Source of the DNA: Nostoc sp. JL34
Lineage (GTDB): Bacteria > Cyanobacteriota > Cyanobacteriia > Cyanobacteriales > Nostocaceae
Assembly: GCF_017114945.1 (NCBI RefSeq)
Contig: NZ_JABXKQ010000175.1
Span: 1 to 64,000, forward strand
Reading direction: 5' to 3'
Length of the DNA stretch: 64,000 nucleotides
Both the position numbers and the translations under genes were made by a program. Positions 39,375-50,400 of the stretch are shown here, one piece after another (the stretch's first letter is position 1; every line of letters begins with the position of its first letter). The notes below the pieces were generated by a model, which did not search any database, was not told the DNA's origin, and saw only the letters and a program-made list of their open reading frames with translations.

Positions 39375-40466
39375 ATGATGGCTGTAACTCAAACTCCACC
39401 CGATAACATCTTCATCCTTCCTGAGTTCTACAACTGGCCAGCTTTATTGGAACAGTTGTTGAATCGGCAATCGTTGACGGTTTCCCAAGCTGCGGATCTG
39501 ATGCAAGGTTGGCTGATAAATGCCATTCCTCATGTACTATCAGGGGCGATTTTAGCCGCAATTCAAGCCAAAGGCGTATCTGCCGAAGAATTAGTTGGCA
39601 TGGCCACCGTCTTACAATCCCAATCCCCAGTACCCACTACCCAATTCCCAACCCCTCTAATTGACACCTGTGGAACTGGTGGAGATGGAGCTTCAACCTT
39701 TAATATTTCTACTGCTGTCGCCTTTGTCGCCGCCGCTGCTGGGGTAAAAGTTGCCAAACATGGCAATCGTTCGGCATCTAGCAAAGCTGGTTCGGCTGAT
39801 GTGTTGGAAGCTTTGGGTATAAATCTCAACGCTACTCCTGAGAAAGTGCAAGCCGCAGTGGGTGAAGTTGGAATCACCTTTTTATTTGCTCCCGGCTGGC
39901 ATCCTGCACTCAAAGCGATCGCTACTTTGCGAAAAACGTTAAAAGTCCGGACTGTTTTTAACTTGCTCGGCCCGCTAGTAAATCCCATGCGACCAACAGG
40001 GCAAATTATTGGTGTGAACGACCCGCTTTTACTAGAGGAGATTGTTCAAGCTTTATCTCAATTAGGATGTCAGCAAGCGATCGCTCTCCACGGACGGGAA
40101 CGTTTAGATGAAGCTGGTTTGGCAGATGTCACCGACTTGGCTGTACTCCAAGATAAAAAAGTGCGTTCTCTAACGCTGAATCCTCAAGAATTGGGTCTGA
40201 GTTTTGCACCAACTGCGGCGTTGCGGGGTGGAGATGTCCCAGAAAATGCCGAAATTTTGAAGGCAGTTCTCCAAGGTAAAGGTACGCAAGCACAACAGGA
40301 TGTAGTCGCTTTAAATACAGCCTTAGCCCTGCAAGTTGGTGAAGCAATTCATGGGGAAACGGATGTTTTAGCAGGTTGTGTTAAAGGTATTGTCCTTGCT
40401 AAGAAAATTCTGCAAAGCGGTGCAGCTTGGACAAAACTAGAACAACTTGCGGAATTTTTGCGCTAG
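39366..40466 (+). CDS. trpD: anthranilate phosphoribosyltransferase
   Basis: [54 protein letters not shown]. Confidence 0.96.
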   Translation: MTNMMAVTQTPPDNIFILPEFYNWPALLEQLLNRQSLTVSQAADLMQGWLINAIPHVLSGAILAAIQAKGVSAEELVGMATVLQSQSPVPTTQFPTPLIDTCGTGGDGASTFNISTAVAFVAAAAGVKVAKHGNRSASSKAGSADVLEALGINLNATPEKVQAAVGEVGITFLFAPGWHPALKAIATLRKTLKVRTVFNLLGPLVNPMRPTGQIIGVNDPLLLEEIVQALSQLGCQQAIALHGRERLDEAGLADVTDLAVLQDKKVRSLTLNPQELGLSFAPTAALRGGDVPENAEILKAVLQGKGTQAQQDVVALNTALALQVGEAIHGETDVLAGCVKGIVLAKKILQSGAAWTKLEQLAEFLR

Positions 40467-40529
40467 ACGAACCTCTCCTTGAAGGAGCTATGGTGTACAC
40501 GCAAGTCTTCTAAAGCTGCCCTACACCTT

Positions 40530-40739
40530 GACCTGCAATGCCAATGCATCGACCTGCAATGTTAATGCATCGACCTGCAATGCCAATGCATTGACCTGCA
40601 ATGTTAATGCATCGACCTACAATGCCAATGCATCGACCTACAATGCCAATGCATCGACCTACAATGCCAATGCATCGACCCACAATGCCAATGCATCGAC
40701 CCACAATGCCAATGCATCGACCTGTAAAGATTAGCCCAC
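40530..40739. repeat. 21-bp tandem repeat, 9 full copies plus a partial
   Basis: gacctgcaatgccaatgcatc units with variants (gacctacaat.., gacccacaat.., ..gttaatgcatc). Confidence 0.95.
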
Positions 40740-40764
40740 CCAAACTATACACAAGGAAAAGCAG

Positions 40765-41865
40765 ATGATTATCATACTTAAGAGCGGTACACCTGTTGAA
40801 GAAATTACTCGGATTAGCCAAGAACTGAGTGAAACTTGGAAAGTCACGGTAGAAAAAAGCATTGGCACTCATAAAGTTGTGCTGGGGCTAATTGGTGATA
40901 CTACTAGCATCGATAAATTACAAGTTCAGGAGTTTAGCCCTTGGATTGAGCAAGTGTTACGAGTGCAACAACCTTTCAAGCGGGTAAGTCGAGAATTCCG
41001 AGATGGACAAGCCAGCGAAGTTGTTGTACCTACACCTAACGGTCATGTGTATTTCGGCGAACATCATCCGATCGTAGTGGTAGCCGGGCCTTGTTCTGTT
41101 GAAAATGAAGCGATGATTGTCGAAACGGCAAAGCGGGTAAAGGTAGCAGGAGCAAAGTTTCTGCGTGGCGGAGCTTACAAACCTCGTACTTCACCTTATG
41201 CATTTCAAGGTTATGGCGAAAGCGCTTTAGATTTATTAGCAGCAGCGCGGGAAGCTACGGGTTTGGGTATCGTCACCGAACTGATGGATGCTGCCGATTT
41301 ATCAGCAGTGGCGAGAGTCGCTGACATAATCCAAATCGGAGCTAGGAATATGCACAACTTCTCGTTGCTGAAAAAGGTAGGCGCTCAAGATAAACCCGTG
41401 CTGCTGAAGCGGGGGATGTCTGCCACAATTGACGAGTGGCTGATGGCGGCAGAATATATTATGGCATCTGGAAATCCCAATGTAATTCTTTGTGAGCGGG
41501 GAATTAGAACCTTTGATGGCAAATATGCCCGCAATACTTTAGATTTATCAGTGCTTCCGGTATTGCGATCGCTTACCCATTTACCGATTATGATTGATCC
41601 CAGTCATGGTACTGGTAGGTCTGAATATGTTCCATCGATGGCAATGGCTGCGATCGCAGCTGGTACAGATGCCTTGATGATTGAAGTTCACCCCAATCCC
41701 GCAAAAGCTTTATCTGATGGGCCCCAATCTCTCACCCCTGATAAATTTGACCGCTTAGTTCAAGAAATGTCAATTCTAGGCAAAGTAGTTGATCGCTGGT
41801 CTACACCTACATTTGATCGCATTGGCGAAAGCCAAATTCTCCTCACGCCAGAACTCTCAAAGTAG
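40765..41865 (+). CDS. aroG: 3-deoxy-7-phosphoheptulonate (DAHP) synthase
   Basis: VVVAGPCSVENEAMIVETAKRVKVAGAKFLRGGAYKPRTSPYAFQG, LPIMIDPSHGTGR. Confidence 0.95.
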   Translation: MIIILKSGTPVEEITRISQELSETWKVTVEKSIGTHKVVLGLIGDTTSIDKLQVQEFSPWIEQVLRVQQPFKRVSREFRDGQASEVVVPTPNGHVYFGEHHPIVVVAGPCSVENEAMIVETAKRVKVAGAKFLRGGAYKPRTSPYAFQGYGESALDLLAAAREATGLGIVTELMDAADLSAVARVADIIQIGARNMHNFSLLKKVGAQDKPVLLKRGMSATIDEWLMAAEYIMASGNPNVILCERGIRTFDGKYARNTLDLSVLPVLRSLTHLPIMIDPSHGTGRSEYVPSMAMAAIAAGTDALMIEVHPNPAKALSDGPQSLTPDKFDRLVQEMSILGKVVDRWSTPTFDRIGESQILLTPELSK

Positions 41866-41902
41866 ATAGAGCGTAATATTAACCGATTTTTTGCAAATGG
41901 CT

Positions 41903-41955
41903 AAACCCGATCAACGGATTTTTTCAAACGAAAGAATCTGTTGATCGGGTTTTCA
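41903..41955 (+). terminator. strong hairpin terminator at the end of the scytonemin locus
   Basis: aaacccgatcaacggatt ... aatctgttgatcgggttt, about 18-bp stem with one G-U, followed by ttc. Confidence 0.75.
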
Positions 41956-42071
41956 TAAATTACCCTGCTCTGCTAACACTGAGGGCGGGGTTTGTAATGA
42001 ATTTTATTACTTAGGATAGTTTTGAGTTAAATAAAGTTGTATTTAAGATTACAGGTAATGAAAAACTAAGT

Positions 42072-43073
42072 TTGTGGGAAATTAGTTTTCCCTGCTATCA
42101 AGGAGTAATAATGGTTTTAAATCAATATCAACGTGTTGTAGGCGTATTTACTCATCAAAGAGATGTAGAACAGGCACTACATGAGTTGAGAGATTCTGGC
42201 TTGGCGATGGACAAAGTATCTATAGTTGTCCAGAATGCAGACCGCAATCATGAGATTGCCAATAATGAAATAAAAGAGCGCACGGGTGATAAAGCTGACG
42301 AAGGTGCAACAGTAGGAGGGCTTTCTGGGGGCGCTGTTGGTGGATTGACTGGTTTATTAGTAGGTCTTGGGACTTTAGCAATCCCTGGAGTTGGGCCAAT
42401 AATGCTGGCTGGTGCAGCAGCAACTGCTTTGGTTACAACCCTTGTCGGGGCAAGTATTGGTGCTGCTACTGGGACTTTTGCTGGTGCATTAGTTGGTTGG
42501 GGAATATCGGAGGAGCAAGCTAGAGCATATAACGAGCGAGTAGAGCATGGACACTATTTTATAATTGTGGATTGTACATCTGTTGAAATTGCTAAAGTAG
42601 AAGCAATTTTACAGCGTTGGGGTATTGAAGAGTTTGGCATTTACGAGCATCTCAACAGTGAGCATAGAACTATAAATTATCTGACCACGACTAGTTCTGC
42701 TCCTACCATTCCTAATAAAAGTGGGATTTTGACTAAGTATGCTATTAGTTACTTTGATAACGTAGATAATGTACAAGCGGCAATTAACGATATGTATGCC
42801 GCAGGTTTTCCAGCAAACCAGATTTCCTTAATTTGCAAAGACTTTTCTCAATTGATTGGGTCAACAGACGTTAATTTTAGTGAGCGCTTTGACGCTATGA
42901 GGCTAGGAATAGCAGATGAGTGGGCACGCTTTTACAACGAGCAAATTGATCAAGGTAATTACATACTCATCGTTAGTGGCACAGACAATGAGCTTGAGTC
43001 GGCTAGCTTAATTTTGGGCAATTATGCGGTTCAAGAATGTCAAATTTATGACCCCATGTTAATTCGTTCTTAA
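42072..43073 (+). CDS. general stress protein 17M-like, glycine-rich membrane protein
   Basis: VVGVFTHQRDVEQALHELRDSG (GsiB/YflT-like) with a central glycine-zipper hydrophobic region and a repeated C-terminal unit; ATG at 42111 likely the true start. Confidence 0.75.
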   Translation: MWEISFPCYQGVIMVLNQYQRVVGVFTHQRDVEQALHELRDSGLAMDKVSIVVQNADRNHEIANNEIKERTGDKADEGATVGGLSGGAVGGLTGLLVGLGTLAIPGVGPIMLAGAAATALVTTLVGASIGAATGTFAGALVGWGISEEQARAYNERVEHGHYFIIVDCTSVEIAKVEAILQRWGIEEFGIYEHLNSEHRTINYLTTTSSAPTIPNKSGILTKYAISYFDNVDNVQAAINDMYAAGFPANQISLICKDFSQLIGSTDVNFSERFDAMRLGIADEWARFYNEQIDQGNYILIVSGTDNELESASLILGNYAVQECQIYDPMLIRS

Positions 43074-43207
43074 AAACGATTACCGGAGAATTTAACAATT
43101 TTTTCAGAGCAAATAAATATACAGCAATACTTTCAAAAACCTAAAGTCTTTAGCTTGTAAGTCAGAAGAGGAAAATATTCTTTATCAAGTAGAGTCATTA
43201 ATTAATA

Positions 43208-43236
43208 ATATTCCACCCTGTTTTCGGGTGGAATAT
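43208..43236 (+). terminator. hairpin terminator
   Basis: atattccaccc-tgttttc-gggtggaatat. Confidence 0.6.
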
Positions 43237-43497
43237 CTGACTAAGCAATTGTGCTGGCTAAATTACTTCATCTAAATCTCCTCAGAAATTTAGAAATTTA
43301 ACTTATTCCCCAACTGTAAAAAATGAGCGGAGCGAAGTTTTTGCAGCCGGGGGAAATCGAAGCCATTAGTCCGTGAGTTTTAGTCACTAGTAGTTTTCAT
43401 GATTGTTTCATGCTTAATCATAACTAATGACCAAGATTGTGAATGTCGATTCCTCCCATTCCTAGAAGGAATAAGCTCACTCGCCGTTTTTCTGGAA

Positions 43498-43698
43498 TTA
43501 ATAGCCTTCTATAGTATAACCAGCAGATTGAACGATCTGTTTAATTGACTCTTCAGAAGCCGCAGCTTCTACAGTTACGATTTTAGTATCAACGTTCACA
43601 TCTACTTTCGCATCAGATTCCATAGTCTGAATAGATTTAGTTATTTTCTTAGCGCAGTCATCACCTTTAATGTTTGGAACTTTCAATTTAATTGCCAT
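43498..43698 (-). CDS. heavy-metal-associated (HMA) domain-like protein
   Basis: 66-aa ferredoxin-like HMA pattern MAIKLKVPNIKGDDCAKKITKSIQTMESDAKVDVNVDTKIVTVEA. Confidence 0.8.
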   Translation of the reverse strand: MAIKLKVPNIKGDDCAKKITKSIQTMESDAKVDVNVDTKIVTVEAAASEESIKQIVQSAGYTIEGY

Positions 43699-44193
43699 TA
43701 CTTGCCTCTTGACATCAATTTCAATTTCTATTCAATAAATATCATAACGGTTGAGATAGTGAGCGCACATCTTACTGGAGTGAGGGAATTGGGCATCCCA
43801 AAGATAGTAATAAATAATAGCTATACATAAATCGTTATTGAGATAATTTTTAGATATGAAACGAAATAAAATGCCAAAATATATAAAGTAATTTATGAAA
43901 ATACACTTAGTCCTACTAACTTCTAAAAACCCGCTTTTTTAGTTTGTTATAAAGACTCCACTAGAGATTGCAGATTATTTTATAGGCGTTCTTTGTTCTC
44001 GCAGCACTACCTGAACATACAAGGATCTATACGTAAGTCCCGAAACCTTTTTATTTGTAATTTTTAACTTATTTTTATGTCTGCCCACCTTTAGCAGCAT
44101 ACACATATCCAAAAAGCAGCTATCTTGTGGCAGAGATTGAGACATTTTTAAATTGGGAAATTTATAGTCAATCTGATACCATCTATATACTAG

Positions 44194-44220
44194 AAAACAG
44201 GGCATCAAACCCTGTTTTTT
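44194..44220. terminator. bidirectional hairpin terminator (downstream of SDR)
   Basis: aaaacaggg-catcaaa-ccctgtttttt. Confidence 0.7.
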
Positions 44221-44271
44221 AGTTGCTATCCCTCCCCTCTTTACTCCACTTCGTTAAGTTGAGGAAAGGGG

Positions 44272-45084
44272 CTATCTATTTTTTTTGAGTTCGTGCATAC
44301 TTCTCACGATCTTTGTGACTAAATTTCTGGGCGTAAATCTGACGCTTTCAGTTAATATCTTATTTCTCATCCCAGGAACGACAACAGTTTTGTTTGTCAT
44401 TAAGCCCCGATAACCAATCTTAGCAACGGTTGCGGTATCCATCATTCTCTTAACGCTAGCAATCTTTGAATCTTCCATTGCAGCAGTTTGTTGAAATTCT
44501 GATGCTGTTGGCCCTGGACAAAGAACAGTGACGCTGACACCTGTGCCCTCTAATTCATTAGCGATCGCTTCTGAAAATGATAGGACATAGGCTTTTGTCG
44601 CGAAATAAACTGCCATTAGAGGACCTGGTTGAAAAGCTGCTGCTGAGGCCACATTTAATATTTTTCCATAGTTTTGCTCAACCATATCCTTGAGGAATAA
44701 CTTAGTTAAATGAGTCAGGCTGACTATATTTACCTGTAGCATTTTCAGTTCCAGGCTGAGGTCTGTTTCGTTAAATACTCCATAAGTACCAAAGCCAGCA
44801 TTGTTAACCAGCACATCAATCTTGATGGATGCTTGCTGTAGTTCTGTGAAAATTTCTTCTGGGGATGTTGGGATAGATAAATCCTTAGCAAAAATTTTGA
44901 CAAAAATGCCAAACTTTTGCGGAAATTCATCTATAATTTCAGTAAGTTTTTCTTCATTCTTATCTACTAAGACAAGATTATAACTATGACGAGCAAAGAT
45001 TTGGGTTAATTGATAGCCTATCCCACTAGCCGCTCCTGTAATTAGAGCAGTTTTTTTTTGCCGAATTTTGGATGTTTTATTCAT
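44272..45084 (-). CDS. SDR family oxidoreductase
   Basis: ALITGAASGIGYQLTQIFA, NNAGFGTYG, YFATKAYVLSFSEA. Confidence 0.92.
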   Translation of the reverse strand: MNKTSKIRQKKTALITGAASGIGYQLTQIFARHSYNLVLVDKNEEKLTEIIDEFPQKFGIFVKIFAKDLSIPTSPEEIFTELQQASIKIDVLVNNAGFGTYGVFNETDLSLELKMLQVNIVSLTHLTKLFLKDMVEQNYGKILNVASAAAFQPGPLMAVYFATKAYVLSFSEAIANELEGTGVSVTVLCPGPTASEFQQTAAMEDSKIASVKRMMDTATVAKIGYRGLMTNKTVVVPGMRNKILTESVRFTPRNLVTKIVRSMHELKKNR

Positions 45085-45125
45085 GTTACAAAAATGACTA
45101 GTTTGAGTGAATTAATTTAATTTTT

Positions 45126-45173
45126 ATAAAAGTAGCTACAGCAATATATAATATTTGCTGTAGCTACTTTTAT
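45126..45173. repeat. perfect 19-bp inverted repeat in a divergent intergenic region
   Basis: ataaaagtagctacagcaa-tatataatat-ttgctgtagctacttttat. Confidence 0.9.
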
Positions 45174-45293
45174 GGGAACAAAGAATGATGCTATACACCT
45201 GAAATTGAGTATGCTTAAATAAAGCATAATAAACGCAAATATAAAAATCTGTATCTATATAAACAAGAGCCAGAATATTTAATATCATCATCA

Positions 45294-46271
45294 ATGCCAC
45301 AGCATAATTTTGTTACTATAACTGACGTGCAAGCAGCACAAGAGCGAATTTTAGGGATTGCTCACCGCACTCCTGTACTGACTTCTCGAATCGTTAACGA
45401 TCGCACCAATAGCCAAGTGTTTTTTAAGTGCGAAAATTTTCAACGCACGGGGGCATTTAAATTTAGAGGGGCGTACAATGCCCTAGCCCAACTATCGGTA
45501 GCAGAAAAGCCAACAGGCGTTCTCACCTATTCATCGGGAAATCATGCCCAAGCGATCGCTTTAGCTGGACAATTACTAAATATTCCCACCACTATTGTCA
45601 TGCCTGATGATGCTCCGGCTGTCAAACAAACTGCTACTCGTGGTTATGGTGCAGAGATAATTTTGTACAATCGCCAAGAAACCAACCGAGAAGAATTAGC
45701 CCAAAATTTAGCACGCGATCGCAATCTCACTCTGATTCCCCCTTACGATCATCCCCATGTCGTCGCTGGACAGGGGACAACGGCTTTAGAACTGATCCAA
45801 GAAGTTGGTGAATTGGACTTATTATTAGTTTGTTGTGGTGGTGGTGGATTACTTTCAGGGTGTGCGATCGCAGCCAAAGCACTTCTCCCCAATTGTAAAG
45901 TAATCGGGGTAGAACCAGCCCTTGCCGACGATGCTACCCGCTCCTTTCATACCAAAACTCTGCAAACTGTCAAAAATCCTAATACCATCGCTGATGGTGC
46001 GCGAACTCCTAGCCTTGGTAAAATTACTTTCCCCTTAGTGCTGCATTACGTCGATGATATGGTGACGGTATCTGAAGAAGCGATTCTTCGCACCATGTTT
46101 TTCTTATGGGAACGGCTGAAAATTGTCGTTGAACCTACCGGAGTCCTTGCAGCAACAGCTTTACTCGAAGGTGTGGTGACAGCACCAGAGTCGAGGATTG
46201 GTGTGATCATCAGCGGGGGAAATGTAGATTTGGCACAAGTTGGTAAATTGTTTTCTGTAGGATTGGATTGA
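45294..46271 (+). CDS. threonine/serine dehydratase (PLP fold type II)
   Basis: FFKCENFQRTGAFKFRGAYNAL, SSGNHAQAIA, VCCGGGGLLSG. Confidence 0.93.
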   Translation: MPQHNFVTITDVQAAQERILGIAHRTPVLTSRIVNDRTNSQVFFKCENFQRTGAFKFRGAYNALAQLSVAEKPTGVLTYSSGNHAQAIALAGQLLNIPTTIVMPDDAPAVKQTATRGYGAEIILYNRQETNREELAQNLARDRNLTLIPPYDHPHVVAGQGTTALELIQEVGELDLLLVCCGGGGLLSGCAIAAKALLPNCKVIGVEPALADDATRSFHTKTLQTVKNPNTIADGARTPSLGKITFPLVLHYVDDMVTVSEEAILRTMFFLWERLKIVVEPTGVLAATALLEGVVTAPESRIGVIISGGNVDLAQVGKLFSVGLD

Positions 46272-46323
46272 AAACTTAAATTCCCAATTGACAAACTGCG
46301 TAGGCGTAGCCCGTCGGAGAATA

Positions 46324-46629
46324 TCAATCGAACTGAGAAATCACAACCTCTTGATCGGGAAAACGGGCTATGATTGTCAGACTTCCGCCAAGAGATTTAA
46401 TGTATCGAGAGAGCGTGGATATTTGAATATCATCCTGATGCTCAATTTTTGAAAGTGCCGATTGTACCACTCCCATATTCTTGGCCATATCGCTTTGTGT
46501 ATGTCCAAGGGACTCTCGAAGCTCAGAAAGTGTCAATTTGAGCAATGCAAGGTTTGCTTGCATCTCGCTTTCTGCCTGTTGTTCAGGAGTCATTTTTTTA
46601 CGAAGTTCTTTAAATGGCTTCGTCTTCAT
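46324..46629 (-). CDS. XRE-family antitoxin (HigA-like)
   Basis: LRESLGHTQSDMAKNMGVVQSALSKIEHQDDIQISTLSRYIKSLGGSL HTH; overlaps the toxin gene by 4 nt. Confidence 0.88.
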   Translation of the reverse strand: MKTKPFKELRKKMTPEQQAESEMQANLALLKLTLSELRESLGHTQSDMAKNMGVVQSALSKIEHQDDIQISTLSRYIKSLGGSLTIIARFPDQEVVISQFD

Positions 46630-46985
46630 AGGAACCCTTCTGTTTTTAATTCTTCTAAATGTTCGTCATACAACGTATCTGCTTTTGGCACATTCTCCTC
46701 GTACCAGCGATCGTCTCCTCCCTTGTTTCCTCCAAAAAGAAGAATGGCGACTCTCCTTGGATCAAATGCATAGAGTATTCGGTACGGTTCTCCTCTGTGT
46801 TGCACCCTCAACTGTCTCATGTGGGAATGACGTGAGCCGTTTATTTTTGAACTGTAGGGAAAAGGAAGTTCTGGCCCCCGCGCCTCAAGTAGTCGCACTA
46901 CTGTATCTATTGAAACTTGGGTGCTGTCGTCTAGCTCAACCCACCACATTTCAAACTCGTTTGTGAATTCTACCTCCCACGTCAT
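46626..46985 (-). CDS. RelE/HigB-type toxin
   Basis: EFEMWWVELDDSTQVSIDTVVRLLEARGPELPFPYSSKI...MRQLRVQHRGEPYRILYAFDPRRVAILLFGGNKGGDDRWYEE. Confidence 0.9.
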   Translation of the reverse strand: MTWEVEFTNEFEMWWVELDDSTQVSIDTVVRLLEARGPELPFPYSSKINGSRHSHMRQLRVQHRGEPYRILYAFDPRRVAILLFGGNKGGDDRWYEENVPKADTLYDEHLEELKTEGFL

Positions 46986-47432
46986 TATTACTTATACATA
47001 TTTTCCCGAGAATATCACCTTTAACTCATATTATGACTATATCTGTGCAAAGGCAAGTAAACAACGAATATTCTTAAACTTGGCGATGTCTACGACGGGC
47101 TATGACGCTCGATGACTCGCTACCGCTTCTCTACGAGACGCTACGCGAACGCTATCGGCGTCGCACTTCTGGTGATGGGGTGATGTGGGCGATCGCTCTC
47201 GTTTGTCTACGAAAGCCTTAAGTTGAAATTAACTTGCTAAAGTTGCCTTATGTCAGTGGGGGAATGTACGCAAACTGGAATATAGGCACTGGAGTGCAGT
47301 ATGCAAACCTTGCCCTACTTGCAAAGTAGTAACTTCTTGTTCGTTCTTACAAACTTAGACTAGGAAAAATCAAATGTTGAATCAACTTTTTTCAAACATA
47401 TCTTGACCTTTTTGGACATTTTATGGTGTAAG

Positions 47433-50400
47433 TCACATCATCTGCCGAACCATCAACTGGGCAAACAATCCTTCCATAGTTGCCAACTCTTGAAAAGTTC
47501 CTTGTTGTATAACCCGACCTGCTTGAAGTACATAAATGCGATGAGCGTTGCAGATGGTACTAAGCCGATGAGCAATAACGATTCTAGTTACTTGCAATTT
47601 ATCCAAGCTTTGACTAACTATGGCTTGGGTTGTGTTATCGAGCGCGCTAGTAGCTTCATCAAACAGTAAAATCTTAGGTTTGAGTGCTAATGCTCGGGCA
47701 ATCAATAGCCGTTGTCGTTGTCCACCAGAGAGATTAGTACCGCCTTCACTGACGACTGTGTGCATCCCCATCGGCATGGCAGCAATATCATCTGCTAAAC
47801 CCGCCATTTGAGCTGCTTCCCAAGCTTGGTCAATCGTAAGACCTGCACCACTAGTAATATTATTAAAAATAGAAGCTGACATCAGCCGACTATTTTGCAG
47901 TACAACACCTAATTGACGGCGCACAGCATGAATATCCACAGAGGCTAAATCTTGTCCGTCGTAGTAAACTTTGCCTAATTTGGGGGATTCAAACCCTAAA
48001 AGTAATTTTAATAAAGTTGATTTACCGCTGCCGGAAGGGCCAACAATCGCAATAAATTCTCCAGCTTGAGCATGAATACTAATATTATCTAATACTAAAG
48101 GAAGATCATTAGCATAACCAAAGCTAACACGCTCTAGAGTTAATGAGCCTGAAAGTTTTCCGGGATCTGCTTGGTTAAAGTTAATTTCCGGTTCTGCAAT
48201 CAGAATTGGTTTAGCTAGTTCCCACAAAGGCAAGATTTGCAAAACTTCTACGACTGTACTGCTGAGGCTAGTTACTCCATTGATAAAAGTGCCAAAAGCA
48301 ACGTTAATTGCGAGAAAAGTACCAATAGATAAGCGAGATTCGCCCAATGCCTGGGATTGTGCAATTAAGCCAGCAGCAGACCAAAACAGAGCCGCAGTCG
48401 TTAAAGCAGGTAGTACTTTATTGATCCCAGCAAGACTATCTTCAATACCTTGCGTACTAAGCATTAGTTTTAGTTGCTGAGTATACTGTTGACCCCAATA
48501 AGCAAAGGCACGAGTTTCAGCTTTGGCGACTCTGAGTTTAGCTACTCCATTAATCAACTGTATAACTACACCAAAAATTTTACCTTCATAAGTTAATTCC
48601 GAGCGAGCTTTACGGACGATCGCAACACCGAAGATGATAGTCACAGCAGTATTTATCAGTGCGACTGCACCAGCTAATAGAGCTAAGGAAAAATTGTAGT
48701 AGAACAATAATCCGAGATTGAGCAACGAAAACAAACTAGAAAGGGTTGATTTTAAGATTGTATTACCCAATCTTTGGTGAATTTGATTAATAGCTGTGAC
48801 CCTATAATTTAAGTCACCAACTGAAAAAGACCGGAAAAAAGAAAGCTTGAGATTGAGTAATCGATCCCAAACTGCTGCTTGAGTAGAGGAAGTGGCAAAA
48901 GTTTCTAGCCTAATCGTAGCCAGCCCTTGAATTAATTGAAACAAGATTGCGCCTGCATTAGTAGCCAATAAACCAAAAGCAACTTGACCCAGTAGAGCGC
49001 GATTTCCATCAGGGATAGCTTTGTCAATCAAGATAGCTGTAGCTTGAGGCGTGAGCATTCCTAATGAAGTAACTGTAATTCCCGTCAAGAAAATTACAAT
49101 CAACTCTCTATAATGTCCTTGGAAAGCAAACTGAAGTAAATCTAGAACTTTGAGATGTTTCTGGCTTAAAGGTCGATAAAATATGTAAGCATTTGGAATT
49201 AGTGTTGCTGCCGTGCGAGCATCGACAGGGACAGAGGTTTGTTCGCTAGGCGCATAGAGTTGATAACGGGTATTAGACGTTGGTAACAATGCCACTGGCA
49301 ACTTGGTCTTTTCGGTATATGCCAATATCGGGCCGTAATCCTGTCGCCACCAGTTGTCTGGCAACTTAATTTGCCGCACTCGGATACACGAAGCGCGAGC
49401 GAGAGCCTCTACAGAGTCTTTGATTTCCTGCGAATCTTCGGAAATTGCTGGCGGACGAATTTCAATTCCTAAAGCTCTACCTACAGCACCAGCCGCGACT
49501 AATAAAGGTTGCTGGTTGTCAGTTAAATAGAAATTTTTATTCAACGTTGAGCGATTACTTACTTTGTCTGACCTTGGTTGCAGTACAGATGCTAGTTCTG
49601 TCAAGGTTTGTGTCATTAACTCACGATCGAGGCGTTCCTTTGACTCTAATCTGAGTAATTCTGCATCTATTTCTTGTATAGGATTTTTGATAGCATCTAT
49701 CTTGGTTAAAGAAGTGGAAGAAATTAATGAAATATCAGCAAAATTAGTTTCTGTTGTTGGGACAATACTAGATTCAAACTCAAGGTTTTGTTCGCTACGA
49801 ATCAATTGCAAGTATGTCCCTTCAATTTGCTGTAATTGCTCATGAGTTCCTTGTTGAACTATCTTTCCATGTTCGAGAACAATAATTTCATCACAATCTC
49901 GAATAGTGGAAAGTCGGTGTGCAACAATGATGCAAGTGCAACCACGCGCTTGCAAATTATGACTGACTTGGTTTTCAGTCTCGGCATCTAAGGCACTGCT
50001 GGCTTCATCTAAAATCAGGATGCTAGGATTATTAACCAAGGCACGCGCAATTTCCAAGCGTTGTCGTTGACCACCGCTTAAATTAGTAGCACCCTCTAAC
50101 AGGTCTGCATTGTATGCTCCTGGTAGAGAAACAATCACATCATGAATTTGAGCATCTTGACAAGCCTGAACTAAATGTTGGTTGGGTATAGTACTGTCCC
50201 AAAGTGTTAAGTTATCCTTGACACTGCCAGCAAAGAAAAAGATTTCTTGATCTACCGCAGAGATAGAATTGACCAATACTTGGCGCTCAATTCGTTCTTT
50301 GGGTTCACCATCAAAGTGAATTTCTCCCTGCCAGGGTTCGTAAAGTCCACACAAAAGTTTGGCAATAGTAGACTTACCACAACCACTAGCACCTACTAAA

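Noticed and set aside
40530-40739. Possible CRISPR array
   Set aside because: Units are contiguous 21-bp repeats without unique spacers; no cas genes in the window.
40510-40872. Minus-strand 120-aa ORF with GIVGRCI heptad repeats, and + strand 68-aa ORF with STCNANA repeats
   Set aside because: Both are produced by the 21-bp tandem DNA repeat being a multiple of three; the minus ORF overlaps the aroG start. No sign of selection for a protein.
46462-46966. + strand ORFs (103 and 161 aa)
   Set aside because: Antisense to the HigBA-like pair, whose domains are clear.
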